DNA of 64,000 nt, taken from Amycolatopsis thailandensis (lineage in GTDB: Bacteria > Actinomycetota > Actinomycetes > Mycobacteriales > Pseudonocardiaceae). The translations under genes were made by a program, and so were the position numbers. Of this stretch, positions 31,322 through 39,600 are shown one piece after another. Numbering within the stretch: the first letter of the stretch is position 1; each line of letters begins with the position of its first letter. The notes under the pieces were generated by a model. That model saw only the letters and a program-made list of their open reading frames with translations. It ran no database searches and had not been told where the DNA came from. Location of the stretch: the NCBI RefSeq assembly GCF_002234405.1, contig NZ_NMQT01000094.1, positions 24,649 to 88,648 of the forward strand. The letters run 5' to 3'.

Positions 31322-32470
31322 TCAAGCGTCCGAACGGGTGACCTCGTCCGCCACGCGCAGCACGCGCAAGGTGTTCTCACCGGCCAGCTTCGCGCACTCT
31401 TCCTCGCTCCAGCCACGTTCCAACAGCGCGGCGAACAGCACCGGATACTTCGAAACGTCTTCGAGGCCTTCGGGCAGCGTCGCGACTCCGTCGTAGTCCC
31501 CGCCGAGGCCGATGTGGTCGACACCGGCCACTTCACGCGCGTGTTCGATGTGCGCGACGACGTCGTCGATGGTGGCCTTCGGCTTCTCGGGCCCGCCTCG
31601 CTCGGCGGTGAACTTCGTGCGCTGGTCGATGTTCCGGTAGTCCTTGCCCGCGGCTTCCATGTCCTGACGCAGCTGGTCGTCCCACTCGGAGACCTTCGGC
31701 GAGATGAAGCCCGGCACGAACGTCACCATCGCGACGCCGTCCTTGGCCGCCAGGGTTTCGAGGACGTCGTCGGGGATGTTGCGGGCGTGGTCGTTGACCG
31801 CGACGCACGAGGAGTGGCTGAAGATCACCGGCGCGGAGCTGACCTCCAGCGCGTCGCGCATGGTGCTCGGAGCGACGTGCGAAAGGTCGACCAGCATGCC
31901 GATCTTGTTCATCTCGCGGACGACGTCACGGCCGAAGTCGGTGAGCCCGTCGTGCGCGGGTTCGTCGGTGCCGGAGTCGGCCCAGGTGGTGTTGTAGTTG
32001 TGCGTCAGCGTCATGTAGCGGACGCCGAGGCGGCGCAGGATCCTCAGCACGCCAAGGGATTCGGCGATGCTGTGGCCGCCTTCGGCACCCAGCAGGGAAG
32101 CGATCTTGCCGTCGCGGAAGGCGGCTTCGGCCTCGTCGGCGGTGTCCACGAGGGCCAGGCGATCGGGGTATCGCTCGGCCATCTGGTGCACGATCTCGAT
32201 CTGTTCGAGGACCGCCGTCACCGCGCTGTGCCCCTCGAACTGGCAGGGCACGTAGACGGACCAGAACTGCATCCCGAGCCTGCCTTCGGCGAGCTTCGGG
32301 AAGTCGGTGTGCAGATGCGGCTGGTGGACGGTGAGGTCCGTGCCTGCCACGGCCTCGACCGGATCCGGCCCGGTCGTGACCCGCAGCTCCCATGGCAGAT
32401 CGTTGTGCCCGTCCGCGAGGAGGACCCTGTCGAGCAGGGCTTGGGCGCGGACGAGGTCCCCGTTAGTCAT
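31322..32470 (-). CDS. Membrane dipeptidase (peptidase M19)
   Basis: A 382-residue zinc dipeptidase of the renal dipeptidase family. The metal ligands are visible in order: LLADGHNDLPW (His/Asp), the bridging Glu in SLLGAEGGHSI, the His of LTHNYNT, HSS in VIFSHSSCVAVNDH, and the C-terminal DHIGLGGDYDG acid. There is no signal peptide, so it is probably cytoplasmic. It would cleave dipeptides, including D-containing ones. A -10 box TAAAAT on the minus strand lies six bases before ATG 32470, suggesting a leaderless message separate from the gene upstream. Confidence 0.92.
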   Translation of the reverse strand: MTNGDLVRAQALLDRVLLADGHNDLPWELRVTTGPDPVEAVAGTDLTVHQPHLHTDFPKLAEGRLGMQFWSVYVPCQFEGHSAVTAVLEQIEIVHQMAERYPDRLALVDTADEAEAAFRDGKIASLLGAEGGHSIAESLGVLRILRRLGVRYMTLTHNYNTTWADSGTDEPAHDGLTDFGRDVVREMNKIGMLVDLSHVAPSTMRDALEVSSAPVIFSHSSCVAVNDHARNIPDDVLETLAAKDGVAMVTFVPGFISPKVSEWDDQLRQDMEAAGKDYRNIDQRTKFTAERGGPEKPKATIDDVVAHIEHAREVAGVDHIGLGGDYDGVATLPEGLEDVSKYPVLFAALLERGWSEEECAKLAGENTLRVLRVADEVTRSDA

Positions 32471-32476
32471 CGGACG

Positions 32477-32482
32477 ATTTTA
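32477..32482 (-). promoter_or_regulatory. -10 box TAAAAT, leaderless dipeptidase promoter
   Basis: TAAAAT is six bases before ATG 32470 on the minus strand. It also overlaps the TAA stop of the upstream hydrolase gene. Confidence 0.5.
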
Positions 32483-33121
32483 CGTTCGCGTGCTTTGCTC
32501 TCCCCGCCGCGGGTTGAGCCACCCCGCGGCCGCTACCAAACCGTTGCCGGTCACCTGATGCCCGCCGGGATGCCGGTGGGCGACGACCTCCGCGTCACGT
32601 TCGCGCAGGTCACGGACGAGTGTCTCCGCCGAAGCCAGCGGCGCCATCGGATCGTGTTCGCCGTTCGACAGGAAGACCCGCGTCCCGGACAGGTCGTTCC
32701 GCGGCGGGTCCGGCAGCGGTGACATCGCCGCGAACAGCGCGGCCTCCCGGACGGCGTCCGGGCGGAGCAGGGTCACCGCGGCGGCGATGTTCGCGCCGTT
32801 GGAGAACCCGATGGCGACCAGCCGCCGGTCCCCGAGGCCGTACTCCTCGCGCGAGGCGGCCACGAAATCGGCCAGCTGGTTCGCGCGGAGGACGACGTCC
32901 TCGTGATCGAAGACGCCTTCCGCGAGCCGCCGGAACCAGCGCGCCGCACCGTGTTCCGACACCGGACCGGCGGGCGCGAGCAGCGCGGAGGCCGGGCTCA
33001 GCTGACGCGCGAGCGGCACGAGGTCGTCCGGTCCGCCGCCGGTGCCGTGCAGGAGCAGCAGCACCGGCTCGTCCGGCGATCCCTCGACGTACTTGTGCTC
33101 CAGCGATTCCGGCGCGGTCAT
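32480..33121 (-). CDS. Phospholipase/carboxylesterase-type alpha/beta hydrolase (MhqD-like)
   Basis: A 213-residue alpha/beta hydrolase. The oxyanion motif is LLLLHGTGGGPDDL, the nucleophile elbow is AIGFSNGANIAA, and the acid and base are in SNGEHDPMAPL and HRHPGGHQVT. The family includes Bacillus MhqD, a quinone-stress carboxylesterase. ATG 33121 overlaps the stop of the upstream dioxygenase (ATGA), so the two are translationally coupled. With the divergent MarR regulator this gives the MhqO-MhqD-MhqR set. The exact ester substrate is not known. Confidence 0.85.
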   Translation of the reverse strand: MTAPESLEHKYVEGSPDEPVLLLLHGTGGGPDDLVPLARQLSPASALLAPAGPVSEHGAARWFRRLAEGVFDHEDVVLRANQLADFVAASREEYGLGDRRLVAIGFSNGANIAAAVTLLRPDAVREAALFAAMSPLPDPPRNDLSGTRVFLSNGEHDPMAPLASAETLVRDLRERDAEVVAHRHPGGHQVTGNGLVAAAGWLNPRRGEQSTRT

Positions 33122-34077
33122 CGCGGGTTGTTCTCGCTCGGGAGGTCCAGCTTCGGCAGCATCGCCTCGATGTCCTCGCGCTTGGGCTCCAGCCACGGCG
33201 GCAGCTTCAGCGCGCGGCCGAGTTCGAGCAGCGGCTCGTCGATCGCGAACCCGGGTTCGTCGGTCGCGACCTCGAGCAGGGTGCCGCCCGGTTCGCGGAA
33301 GTAGATCGAGCGGAAGTACTGACGGTCCAGGATGGACGTCACGTTCACGCCGTCGTCGATCAGCTCGTCGCGCCACGCGGCCTGGGTCGCCTCGTCGGGC
33401 GCGCGCCAGGCGACGTGGTGCACGGTGCCCGCCGCCACGAGCCCGCGCGGCGCGTCCGGCGTCACGAGGACGTCGACGAGCGCGCCGGGGCCGCCTTCTC
33501 CGGCGGAGAACCGCAGACGGTTTTCCTCCTGGTTCACGAAGGTCAGGCCGAGCCCGTCGGTCAGCATCCCGGCGGTCGCGTCCTCTTTGGACACCGACAG
33601 CGTGACGGAGTGCAGGCCGCGGATCGCGTGCTCGGCGGGCACGAGTTTCGTGTCCCACGGGTCGCGCGGGTCGCGCTGCGGATGGGCGACGAGGGCGAGC
33701 TTCAGGCCGTCCGGGTCGGCGAAGGTGAGTGTCTCCTCGCCGTCGGAGTTGCGGATCTGGCTCGTCTCGACGCGGTTTTCGGCGAGGTGCCGCTTCCACC
33801 AGCCGAGCGAGGCCTCCGGCACGGAGAACGACGTCGTGGTCGCCTGGCCGGTGCCGTGACGGCCCTTCGGCGCGTCCCGCCACGGGAAGAAGGTCATCAG
33901 CGAGCCGGGCTTGCCTGCCTCGTCGCCGTAGTACAGGTGAAAGGTGCCTGGGTCATCGAAGTTGACCGTCGTCTTCACCAGCCGCAGGCCGAGGGCCCGG
34001 GTGTAGAAGTCCACGTTGCGCTGGGGATCGCCACCGATGGCGGTGACGTGGTGCAGGCCCGAAGTCTTGATCGACAT
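33118..34077 (-). CDS. Ring-cleaving dioxygenase, two VOC domains (MhqO/LinE-like)
   Basis: A 319-residue extradiol-type dioxygenase for hydroquinones. Two glyoxalase/VOC repeats: the first begins SGLHHVTAIGGDPQRNVDFY, the second begins IRGLHSVTLSV. Metal ligands are the His of LHHVTAI, the second His in GTVHHVAWRAP and the Glu in GGTLLEVATDEPGF. The family includes MhqO of Bacillus, which opens quinol rings to relieve electrophile stress. It is the first gene of a coupled pair with the MhqD-like hydrolase and is divergent from a MarR regulator, with an MhqR-like palindrome between them. Confidence 0.87.
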   Translation of the reverse strand: MSIKTSGLHHVTAIGGDPQRNVDFYTRALGLRLVKTTVNFDDPGTFHLYYGDEAGKPGSLMTFFPWRDAPKGRHGTGQATTTSFSVPEASLGWWKRHLAENRVETSQIRNSDGEETLTFADPDGLKLALVAHPQRDPRDPWDTKLVPAEHAIRGLHSVTLSVSKEDATAGMLTDGLGLTFVNQEENRLRFSAGEGGPGALVDVLVTPDAPRGLVAAGTVHHVAWRAPDEATQAAWRDELIDDGVNVTSILDRQYFRSIYFREPGGTLLEVATDEPGFAIDEPLLELGRALKLPPWLEPKREDIEAMLPKLDLPSENNPR

Positions 34078-34123
34078 GGTGCCCCTCCTCTGGGAGCCGG
34101 TACAAGAAAGCTAACTCGGAAAC

Positions 34124-34139
34124 ATCTCGCGCGCAAGAT
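34124..34139. promoter_or_regulatory. MhqR-like operator ATCTCG-CGCG-CAAGAT
   Basis: A 16-bp imperfect palindrome in the 99-bp gap between the divergent dioxygenase and MarR genes. It resembles the Bacillus MhqR box (ATCTCGAATTCGAGAT) in its outer six bases on each side. It lies 47 bp from the dioxygenase start and 25 bp before the regulator's -10 box. Confidence 0.7.
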
Positions 34140-34163
34140 ATATTCCTGAAAGAGTTTTGGGTG

Positions 34164-34169
34164 TACCCT
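34164..34169 (+). promoter_or_regulatory. -10 box TACCCT, leaderless promoter
   Basis: TACCCT is seven bases before GTG 34177, with no ribosome site. Confidence 0.45.
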
Positions 34170-34176
34170 CGCTCGC

Positions 34177-34638
34177 GTGACAGTGGTGAAATCGGGGGAA
34201 CCGAACGACGACGAAGTGGTCACGTGGTGGGGCCTGGTGATCGAGGGCTACCTGGCCACGCAGAACAAGCTGATGGGCGAGATCGCCGAACGGTTCGGCC
34301 TGGCGCCGGCGTCGTTCGACATCCTGATCAGGCTCGTGCGCTCACCCGAGCACCGGATGCCGATGACGCGGCTGGCCGTCGAGGCGGCGTTGTCCAGCGG
34401 CGGGTTCACCAAGGTCGCGGACCGGCTGGTCGCCGCGGACTTGATCTGCCGCGTGCCCAGCCCGGACGACCGGCGCGTCACGTTCGCGGCGCTCACCGAG
34501 CACGGCCTCGACGTCGCGGAACAGGCGCGGGAGGCATGCGCGGAGATCCTGCGGCGCATCGTCCTGGCCCCGCTCGGTGACGACGCCTCCGGCCTCGCCG
34601 AAGCCATGCGGACCCTGCGGACCGTCAACGGCGCTTGA
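34177..34638 (+). CDS. MarR-family regulator, MhqR-like
   Basis: A 153-residue MarR protein: dimerisation helix WWGLVIEGYLATQNKLMGEI, recognition helix region LSSGGFTKVADRLVAADLI and wing VPSPDDRRVTFAALTEHG. Divergent placement from the MhqO/MhqD-like pair and the shared palindrome make it the probable repressor of that pair, released by quinones. GTG 34177 is fixed by the -10 box seven bases upstream. The stop codon TGA at 34636-34638 overlaps the first bases of the 21-bp repeat array. Confidence 0.82.
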   Translation: MTVVKSGEPNDDEVVTWWGLVIEGYLATQNKLMGEIAERFGLAPASFDILIRLVRSPEHRMPMTRLAVEAALSSGGFTKVADRLVAADLICRVPSPDDRRVTFAALTEHGLDVAEQAREACAEILRRIVLAPLGDDASGLAEAMRTLRTVNGA

Positions 34639-34916
34639 GTTCCGCCTTCAAACACGCGAGTTCCGCTTCCAAGCACGCGAGTTCCGGCTTCAAGCACGAG
34701 TGTCGTCCCTCTGATCACGCGTGTCGTCCGTCCAGTCACGCGAGCCGGCCATCGAGTCACGTCGGCTCGGCTCGCGGTTTCGGCGAACTCGCGTGCTCAG
34801 AGGCGGGACTCGCGTGATTGGAGGCGGGACACGCGTGATTGGAGACGGATCTCGCGTGATTGAAGGCGGGACTCGCGTGATCAGACGGACGACACGTGTG
34901 ATCGGGTGGACGTCAG
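34637..34916. repeat. 21-bp unit array B (6 + centre + 6, arms opposed)
   Basis: Six reverse-oriented 21-bp units (34637-34762), a 28-bp centre (34763-34790) and six forward units (34791-34916). Forward units read [GA]CGTGAT, then a variable GGAGGC-like middle, then GACTC or GACAC. Unit 34875-34895 is nearly the same as a unit in array A. The array starts within the MarR stop codon and ends within the ligase stop codon, so it fills the whole gap. The arm order (outward-pointing) is the reverse of array A. No spacers, so not CRISPR. Confidence 0.85.
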
Positions 34917-36520
34917 CCGGGCAGGGGTGAGGCGGGGTCGGGCTGGTAGGCCTGGACCTCGTACATGTCCCGCACCAGTTCCCGGATGACGTTGCGCCGG
35001 ATCTTCCCGGTCGCCGTCTTCGGCAGTTCGCCGAGCTCGACGACGCCCCGCGGCCGTTTGAACGACGCCAGCCCGGCCCGGCAGAAGTCGATCAGCTCGT
35101 CCGCGTCCAGCCGCTGACCGGGCACGCCGACCACGCACGCGACCGGTTTCTCGATGCCGTCGGCGTCGAAGGCGGCCACGACCGCGACCTCGGCGACCGC
35201 CGGATGCTGGAGCAGCCTGTCCTCGACCTCGGCGGGCGAAACCCAGATCCCGCCCGGTTTCAGCATGTCGTTGAACCGCCCGAGACAGGTGTAGGTGCCG
35301 TCCGCGTCGCGCACGAAACTGTCGCCCGTCCGCAACCATTCCCCTTGGAAGACCTGCTTCGTCGTCTCGTACCGCGCCCAGTACCCGGTCGCTATCGACG
35401 GTCCGGCGACGAACAGCTCACCGGGCTGCCCGTCCGGCACGGGGTCGCCGTGTTCGTCGCGCAGCGCGACTTCGTAGCCGGGCACCGGGATCCCTGTGCT
35501 GCCGGGGCGAACCTGGTGCGGCCGGTTGGTCAGGAAGACGTGCAGTGCCTCCGTCGAGCCGATCCCGTCGAGGATCTCGACGCCGAACCGGTCGCGAAAC
35601 CGTTCGTAAAGCGCGGCGGGCAGTGGTTCCCCCGCCGAAACCGCCTGTCGTACCGAGACGAACGTGTCGTCGGGGATGTCGCTGGCGAGCAACGCCGCGT
35701 AGAAGGTCGGGACGGCGAAGAACAACGTCGGCCGCTCCGCGCGGGCCCTGGCGGCGATCAGTCCCGGGGTCGGTCTCGCCGGTTCGAGCAGCGTCGTCCC
35801 GCCCGCCGCGAGCGGGAAGAACGCCGAATTCCCCAGCCCGTAAGCGAAGAACAGCTTCGGAACGGAAAGGAAACGATCGTTCGGCCCGATGTCCAGCACC
35901 CCGCGCGCGTAGGTCTCGCAGACCGCGCGGATCCCCGCGTGCCGGTGCATCGCGCCCTTCGGCTTCCCCGTCGTACCCGAGGTGTACAGCCAGAGCGCGG
36001 GCGAATCCTCCCAGGTCGCCGCCGGTTCGAAACCACTTTCGTCCACTGTGGACAGATCGCTCCACTCGTGCGCGCGGACCCCGGGCGGCAGTTCGGCCGC
36101 TTTGGCCCTGTCCAGCACGACGTCGGTGACCTCCGGCGCCAGCCCCAACGCGATCGTCGCCTGCGCGGCGAACTCGCCGGAGACGCACAGCACCCTGGCG
36201 CGCGAGTCGGCGAGCACCTTGCCCAGGTCCATACCGGTGACCATGGTGGACACCGGTACCGCGACCGCTCCGGCCAGCATCGCGCCGAGGATCCCGGTGA
36301 GCAGCTCGACGTCGTCGACCATGCAGAACAGGACCCGCTCCTCGGGACGGACCCCGATGGCCTTCAGCCCGGCCGCGAACCGGCGGGTCTCGGCCGCGAG
36401 CTCCGCGTACGTGAGACTTCGCCTGGGGGAAACGACGGCGTTCTTCGCCCCACGCCCTTCCGCCGAATGCCTGTCGAGCAGGTAGCTCGTCGCGTTGAAC
36501 CCGGTAGCAGCAGCGGTCAC
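34913..36520 (-). CDS. Benzoate-CoA ligase
   Basis: A 535-residue ANL-superfamily ligase that activates an aromatic acid through its adenylate to the CoA thioester. The P-loop is LWLYTSGTTGKPKGAMH, A5 is ILDGIGSTEALHVFL, A7 is WLRTGDSFVRDADG, A8 is YTCLGRFNDMLKPGG, and the A10 lysine is in LPKTATGKIRR. The GSTEALH motif and NSAFFPLAAGGTTLLE are typical of benzoate-CoA ligases. It ends the tetR-boxC-boxB-ligase series, 19 bp after boxB. Substrate assignment to benzoate rests on the neighbours as well as the motifs. Confidence 0.85.
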   Translation of the reverse strand: MTAAATGFNATSYLLDRHSAEGRGAKNAVVSPRRSLTYAELAAETRRFAAGLKAIGVRPEERVLFCMVDDVELLTGILGAMLAGAVAVPVSTMVTGMDLGKVLADSRARVLCVSGEFAAQATIALGLAPEVTDVVLDRAKAAELPPGVRAHEWSDLSTVDESGFEPAATWEDSPALWLYTSGTTGKPKGAMHRHAGIRAVCETYARGVLDIGPNDRFLSVPKLFFAYGLGNSAFFPLAAGGTTLLEPARPTPGLIAARARAERPTLFFAVPTFYAALLASDIPDDTFVSVRQAVSAGEPLPAALYERFRDRFGVEILDGIGSTEALHVFLTNRPHQVRPGSTGIPVPGYEVALRDEHGDPVPDGQPGELFVAGPSIATGYWARYETTKQVFQGEWLRTGDSFVRDADGTYTCLGRFNDMLKPGGIWVSPAEVEDRLLQHPAVAEVAVVAAFDADGIEKPVACVVGVPGQRLDADELIDFCRAGLASFKRPRGVVELGELPKTATGKIRRNVIRELVRDMYEVQAYQPDPASPLPG

Positions 36521-36539
36521 GGGCGCACCTTCTATCGGC

Positions 36540-37961
36540 TCAGGTCAGGTAAACGTATTCGTAATCGAACGGTTTCCCATTGATGCCCTGGCGTGGCGGC
36601 GCCACCCAGCTCGCGATCTTTCCTCGCTCGTACACCGGGTGCATCAGCGATCGGACGAAGGTCAGGTCTTCGGGAGTGGGCAGCCACTTGCGTTTGCCGG
36701 CCAGCCAGGTCCGCTCGTCGACAACGGTGCCGTCGGGCGTCACATGGTGGCCGGAGTTTATGCCGACTTCGCGATTGAATCCAGGGTGCGGGAGGACGAA
36801 TCGGAAGTCGATACCGGCCTCGTCGAGGATCTTGTTCCAGCGGTTGACGCCGGTCTGGCAGTCGGCGCGGTACTCCTCACGGAGGTCGAGGTTCAGCAGC
36901 AGGATGGCCTGGTGTTCCTCGGTCTCCCAGGTGCCGTCGGCTCGCGGCCGGGACAGCGACCCGGCGGCGTCGGTGAGCTTGTGGTCGTCTTTGCGGCGGG
37001 CCTCCTGCCAGCGGCCTTTCAGCCCGGCGGTGTAGTAGTTCGCGGCGTTGGTCGAGGTCTCTCCGCCGAAGAGGTCGAGGGAGACCGTGTAGTGGAAGTT
37101 GAGGTAGCGCTGGATCACTTCCAGCGGGATCCCGCCGTGTGCGGCGATGTCGAAGGTGTCGTGTTCGCGGACGAGTTCGGCACTGCGGGTGACCACCCGG
37201 TCGACCCCCGTGGTGCCGACGAACATGTGGTGCGCCTCTTCCTTGAGCATGAATTCACAGGTACGGGAAAGAGGGTCGAAGCCGCTTTCCTTGAGGGTGC
37301 CGAGCTGATACTTGCCATCGCGATCGGTGAAATAGGTGAACATGTAGAACGCGAGCCAATCCGCGGTCTCCTCATTGAAGGCGCCGAGGATACGCGGGGC
37401 GTCCGGACTTCCGGAATTCCGGAGCAGGAGACCTTCCGCTTCGTCGCGGCCTTCCCTGCCGAAGTAGGCGTGCAACAGATACACCATCGCCCAGAGATGG
37501 CGGCCTTCTTCGACGTTGACCTGGAACAGGTTCCGCAGGTCGTAGAGGCTCGGCGCGGTGAGCCCCAGCAGTTTCTGCTGTTCGACCGACGCGGGTTCGG
37601 TGTCGCCCTGGATGACGATGAGCCGTTGCAGGTCGGCGCGGTATTCACCGGGAACCTGCTGCCAGGCCGGTTCCCCGCGATGCTCGCCGAAGGTGATCAC
37701 CCGGTCCGGGTCCGGCTCCGCGAGGAAGATCCCCCAGCGGTAGTCGGGCACGTTGACGTGGTCGAAATGCGCCCAGCCGTCCCGGCCGACGCTGACCGCG
37801 GTGCGCAGGTACACGCCCTGGGTCCGCAAGGTGGGGCCCATTTCGCCCCACCAGTCGAGGAACTTCGGCTGCCAGCCCTCCAGCGCCCGCTGGAGCCGCC
37901 GGTCCCCGGAGAGATCGACGTTGTTGGGGATGCGCGCGTCGTAATCGATCTTGGTGGGCAT
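36540..37961 (-). CDS. boxB: Benzoyl-CoA 2,3-epoxidase BoxB
   Basis: A 473-residue di-iron monooxygenase that epoxidises benzoyl-CoA, the committed step of the aerobic hybrid (box) pathway. The di-iron helices are visible: NVEEGRHLWAMVY (Glu152, His155) and MLKEEAHHMFVG, each with E-x-x-H spacing, plus FNEETADWLAFYMFTYF. The opening IDYDARIPNNVDLSGDRRL and the end RQGINGKPFDYEYVYL match BoxB. BoxB needs reducing power from BoxA, which is not encoded in this window. It starts seven bases after the boxC stop, so the two are in one operon. Confidence 0.93.
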   Translation of the reverse strand: MPTKIDYDARIPNNVDLSGDRRLQRALEGWQPKFLDWWGEMGPTLRTQGVYLRTAVSVGRDGWAHFDHVNVPDYRWGIFLAEPDPDRVITFGEHRGEPAWQQVPGEYRADLQRLIVIQGDTEPASVEQQKLLGLTAPSLYDLRNLFQVNVEEGRHLWAMVYLLHAYFGREGRDEAEGLLLRNSGSPDAPRILGAFNEETADWLAFYMFTYFTDRDGKYQLGTLKESGFDPLSRTCEFMLKEEAHHMFVGTTGVDRVVTRSAELVREHDTFDIAAHGGIPLEVIQRYLNFHYTVSLDLFGGETSTNAANYYTAGLKGRWQEARRKDDHKLTDAAGSLSRPRADGTWETEEHQAILLLNLDLREEYRADCQTGVNRWNKILDEAGIDFRFVLPHPGFNREVGINSGHHVTPDGTVVDERTWLAGKRKWLPTPEDLTFVRSLMHPVYERGKIASWVAPPRQGINGKPFDYEYVYLT

Positions 37962-37968
37962 GAGCTGT

Positions 37969-39561
37969 TCAAACCCGCTTCCTGTCGAAGACGGCCTTCT
38001 GACCGGTACCGTAGCGACGCAGCGCGCCCTCGGGACCGGATGCGTTCGGACGGGTGAAGATCCAGTTCTGCCAGGCGGCGAGCCTGCCGAAGATCTTGCT
38101 TTCCGTCGTTTCGGGGCCGACGAACCGGTGATTCGCCTCCATTCCGGTCAGGGCGTCCGGACTGAGCGAGGCCCGCCCCTCCAGCGCGATCCGGATCTCG
38201 TCCGCCCAGTCGAGGTCGTCCGGGGCGTCGGTGACCAGGCCGAGGTCGTTCACTTCCGCCGGGCTCAGCGGTTCGCCGCGTCGTTCCGCGAGCTTCGCGA
38301 CTTGGCCCGGGTCGCCGAAGAAACGGGACTCCAGACGGGTCAGGCCGTTGCCCATCGGGAACCGGCCGAAGTTGGCTTCGGACAACGTGATCGACGCGCG
38401 TTCTTCACTGTCTTCGTCGTCGATCGGCGGACCGTCCAAGATGTACTGCCGGTCCGCGGCGAGCGCGAGTTCCAGCAGGAGCCCGGCGAAGCAGCCGCCG
38501 GGCTCGATGAGCGCGATCAGGCTGCGGCTGGTGACGTCGAGACGTTTCAGCGTCCGCTTCCAGTAATGGACGATTTCGTTGCTCAGACAGTCTTTCGCGT
38601 CGAAAACGGCGCGTTCGTGCTCCAAGACCTTCGCGGGATCGCCCTCGGTGCGGAGCACCCACGTGCCGAGTCCGGGTTCGTTGGTGCGCAGGCGAAGGAT
38701 CGCGTCGTCCAGCTCCCGGGTGACGTCCAGTAGCCAGCCGTCGTCGTCTTCGGGCCCCTTGACGGTGATGGTCGCTTCGGACCGGCTCAGTGAAATGTCG
38801 ACATAGCGATGCGTGAGCGGCGCCAGTTGGACACCTTCGCCGTCGAGCCGCTCGGTCGTCCGCGCGAGTTCCTTGGCCCTGACCAAGACGGCTTCGCGGA
38901 AACCCTTGCGCGGCACGAGTTCGTCGACGAGCCGCCAGTCGACCGCGGTCCGCCCTTTGACGCCGTCCGGCCGGGTGGCGAAGACGTCGGCGAGGTCCCG
39001 TCGCACACCGCGTTTGTCGACCACCCGGGTGAGCCCGCCGGTTCCGGGAAGGACCCCGAGGAGCGGGACCTCAGGCAGTGCGACCGTCGAAGAGTTGTCG
39101 TCGACCAGCAGGATCTTCTCGCAGGCGAGCGCGATTTCGTACCCGCCGCCGGCGCACGTGCCGTTGACCGCGGCGACGTAGAGCTGACCGGAGTGCGCGG
39201 TGGCGTCCTCCATGGCGTTGCGGGTCTCATTGGTGAATTTGCAGAAGTTCACCTTCCACTCGTGCGACGACGACGCCAGCATGCGGATGTTCGCCCCGGC
39301 GCAGAAGACGTTGTCCTTCGCGCTGGTCACGACGACCACGCGGACCTCGGGATGCTCGAACCGCAGCCGCTGCGTCGCGTCGTACAACTCGATGTCGACG
39401 CCGAGGTCGTACGAGTTGAGTTTGAGCTCGTAACCCGGGACGAGCCCTCCGTCGGCATCGACGTCGAGTTCGAGCCACGCGACGTCGCCGTCGGTGGACA
39501 GTTTCCAGTGCCGGTATCCGCTGGGATGACGTTCGAACGTCACCGATGTGGTCCGCGTCAC
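37969..39561 (-). CDS. boxC: 2,3-epoxybenzoyl-CoA dihydrolase BoxC
   Basis: A 530-residue crotonase-family enzyme that hydrolyses the epoxide and opens the ring to an aldehyde-CoA. It is about twice the size of a simple enoyl-CoA hydratase: the first crotonase domain has the oxyanion segments FCAGANIRMLA and NGTCAGGGYEIALACE, and the second half has GGCFAGLLLELALAADRQY. VFDAKDCLSNEIVHYWKRTLKRLDVTSRS fits BoxC. GTG 39561 is the only start near the N-terminus SVTFERHPS. It is the first enzyme gene after tetR, 32 bp away, with an inverted repeat between them. Confidence 0.92.
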   Translation of the reverse strand: MTRTTSVTFERHPSGYRHWKLSTDGDVAWLELDVDADGGLVPGYELKLNSYDLGVDIELYDATQRLRFEHPEVRVVVVTSAKDNVFCAGANIRMLASSSHEWKVNFCKFTNETRNAMEDATAHSGQLYVAAVNGTCAGGGYEIALACEKILLVDDNSSTVALPEVPLLGVLPGTGGLTRVVDKRGVRRDLADVFATRPDGVKGRTAVDWRLVDELVPRKGFREAVLVRAKELARTTERLDGEGVQLAPLTHRYVDISLSRSEATITVKGPEDDDGWLLDVTRELDDAILRLRTNEPGLGTWVLRTEGDPAKVLEHERAVFDAKDCLSNEIVHYWKRTLKRLDVTSRSLIALIEPGGCFAGLLLELALAADRQYILDGPPIDDEDSEERASITLSEANFGRFPMGNGLTRLESRFFGDPGQVAKLAERRGEPLSPAEVNDLGLVTDAPDDLDWADEIRIALEGRASLSPDALTGMEANHRFVGPETTESKIFGRLAAWQNWIFTRPNASGPEGALRRYGTGQKAVFDRKRV

Positions 39562-39575
39562 CCTTTCAATTGTCT

Positions 39576-39600
39576 ACATTGCACTGATTACCGTCAATGT
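39576..39600. promoter_or_regulatory. ACATTG-N13-CAATGT inverted repeat before boxC
   Basis: Half-sites 39576-39581 and 39595-39600 are exact complements. The repeat covers most of the 32-bp gap between the tetR stop (39594) and the boxC start. It could be an operator for a boxC-specific promoter; the AT-rich CAATTGTC at its edge would fit a -10. Confidence 0.4.

Noticed and set aside
34637..34916. CRISPR array
   Set aside because: Units abut without spacers and switch orientation halfway; no cas genes are present.
34635..34930. Plus- and minus-strand open frames in array B with heptad patterns such as SSFKHA and TRVIGGG
   Set aside because: Same reason as for array A; they also overlap both flanking stop codons. 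Kept only as a non-coding repeat.
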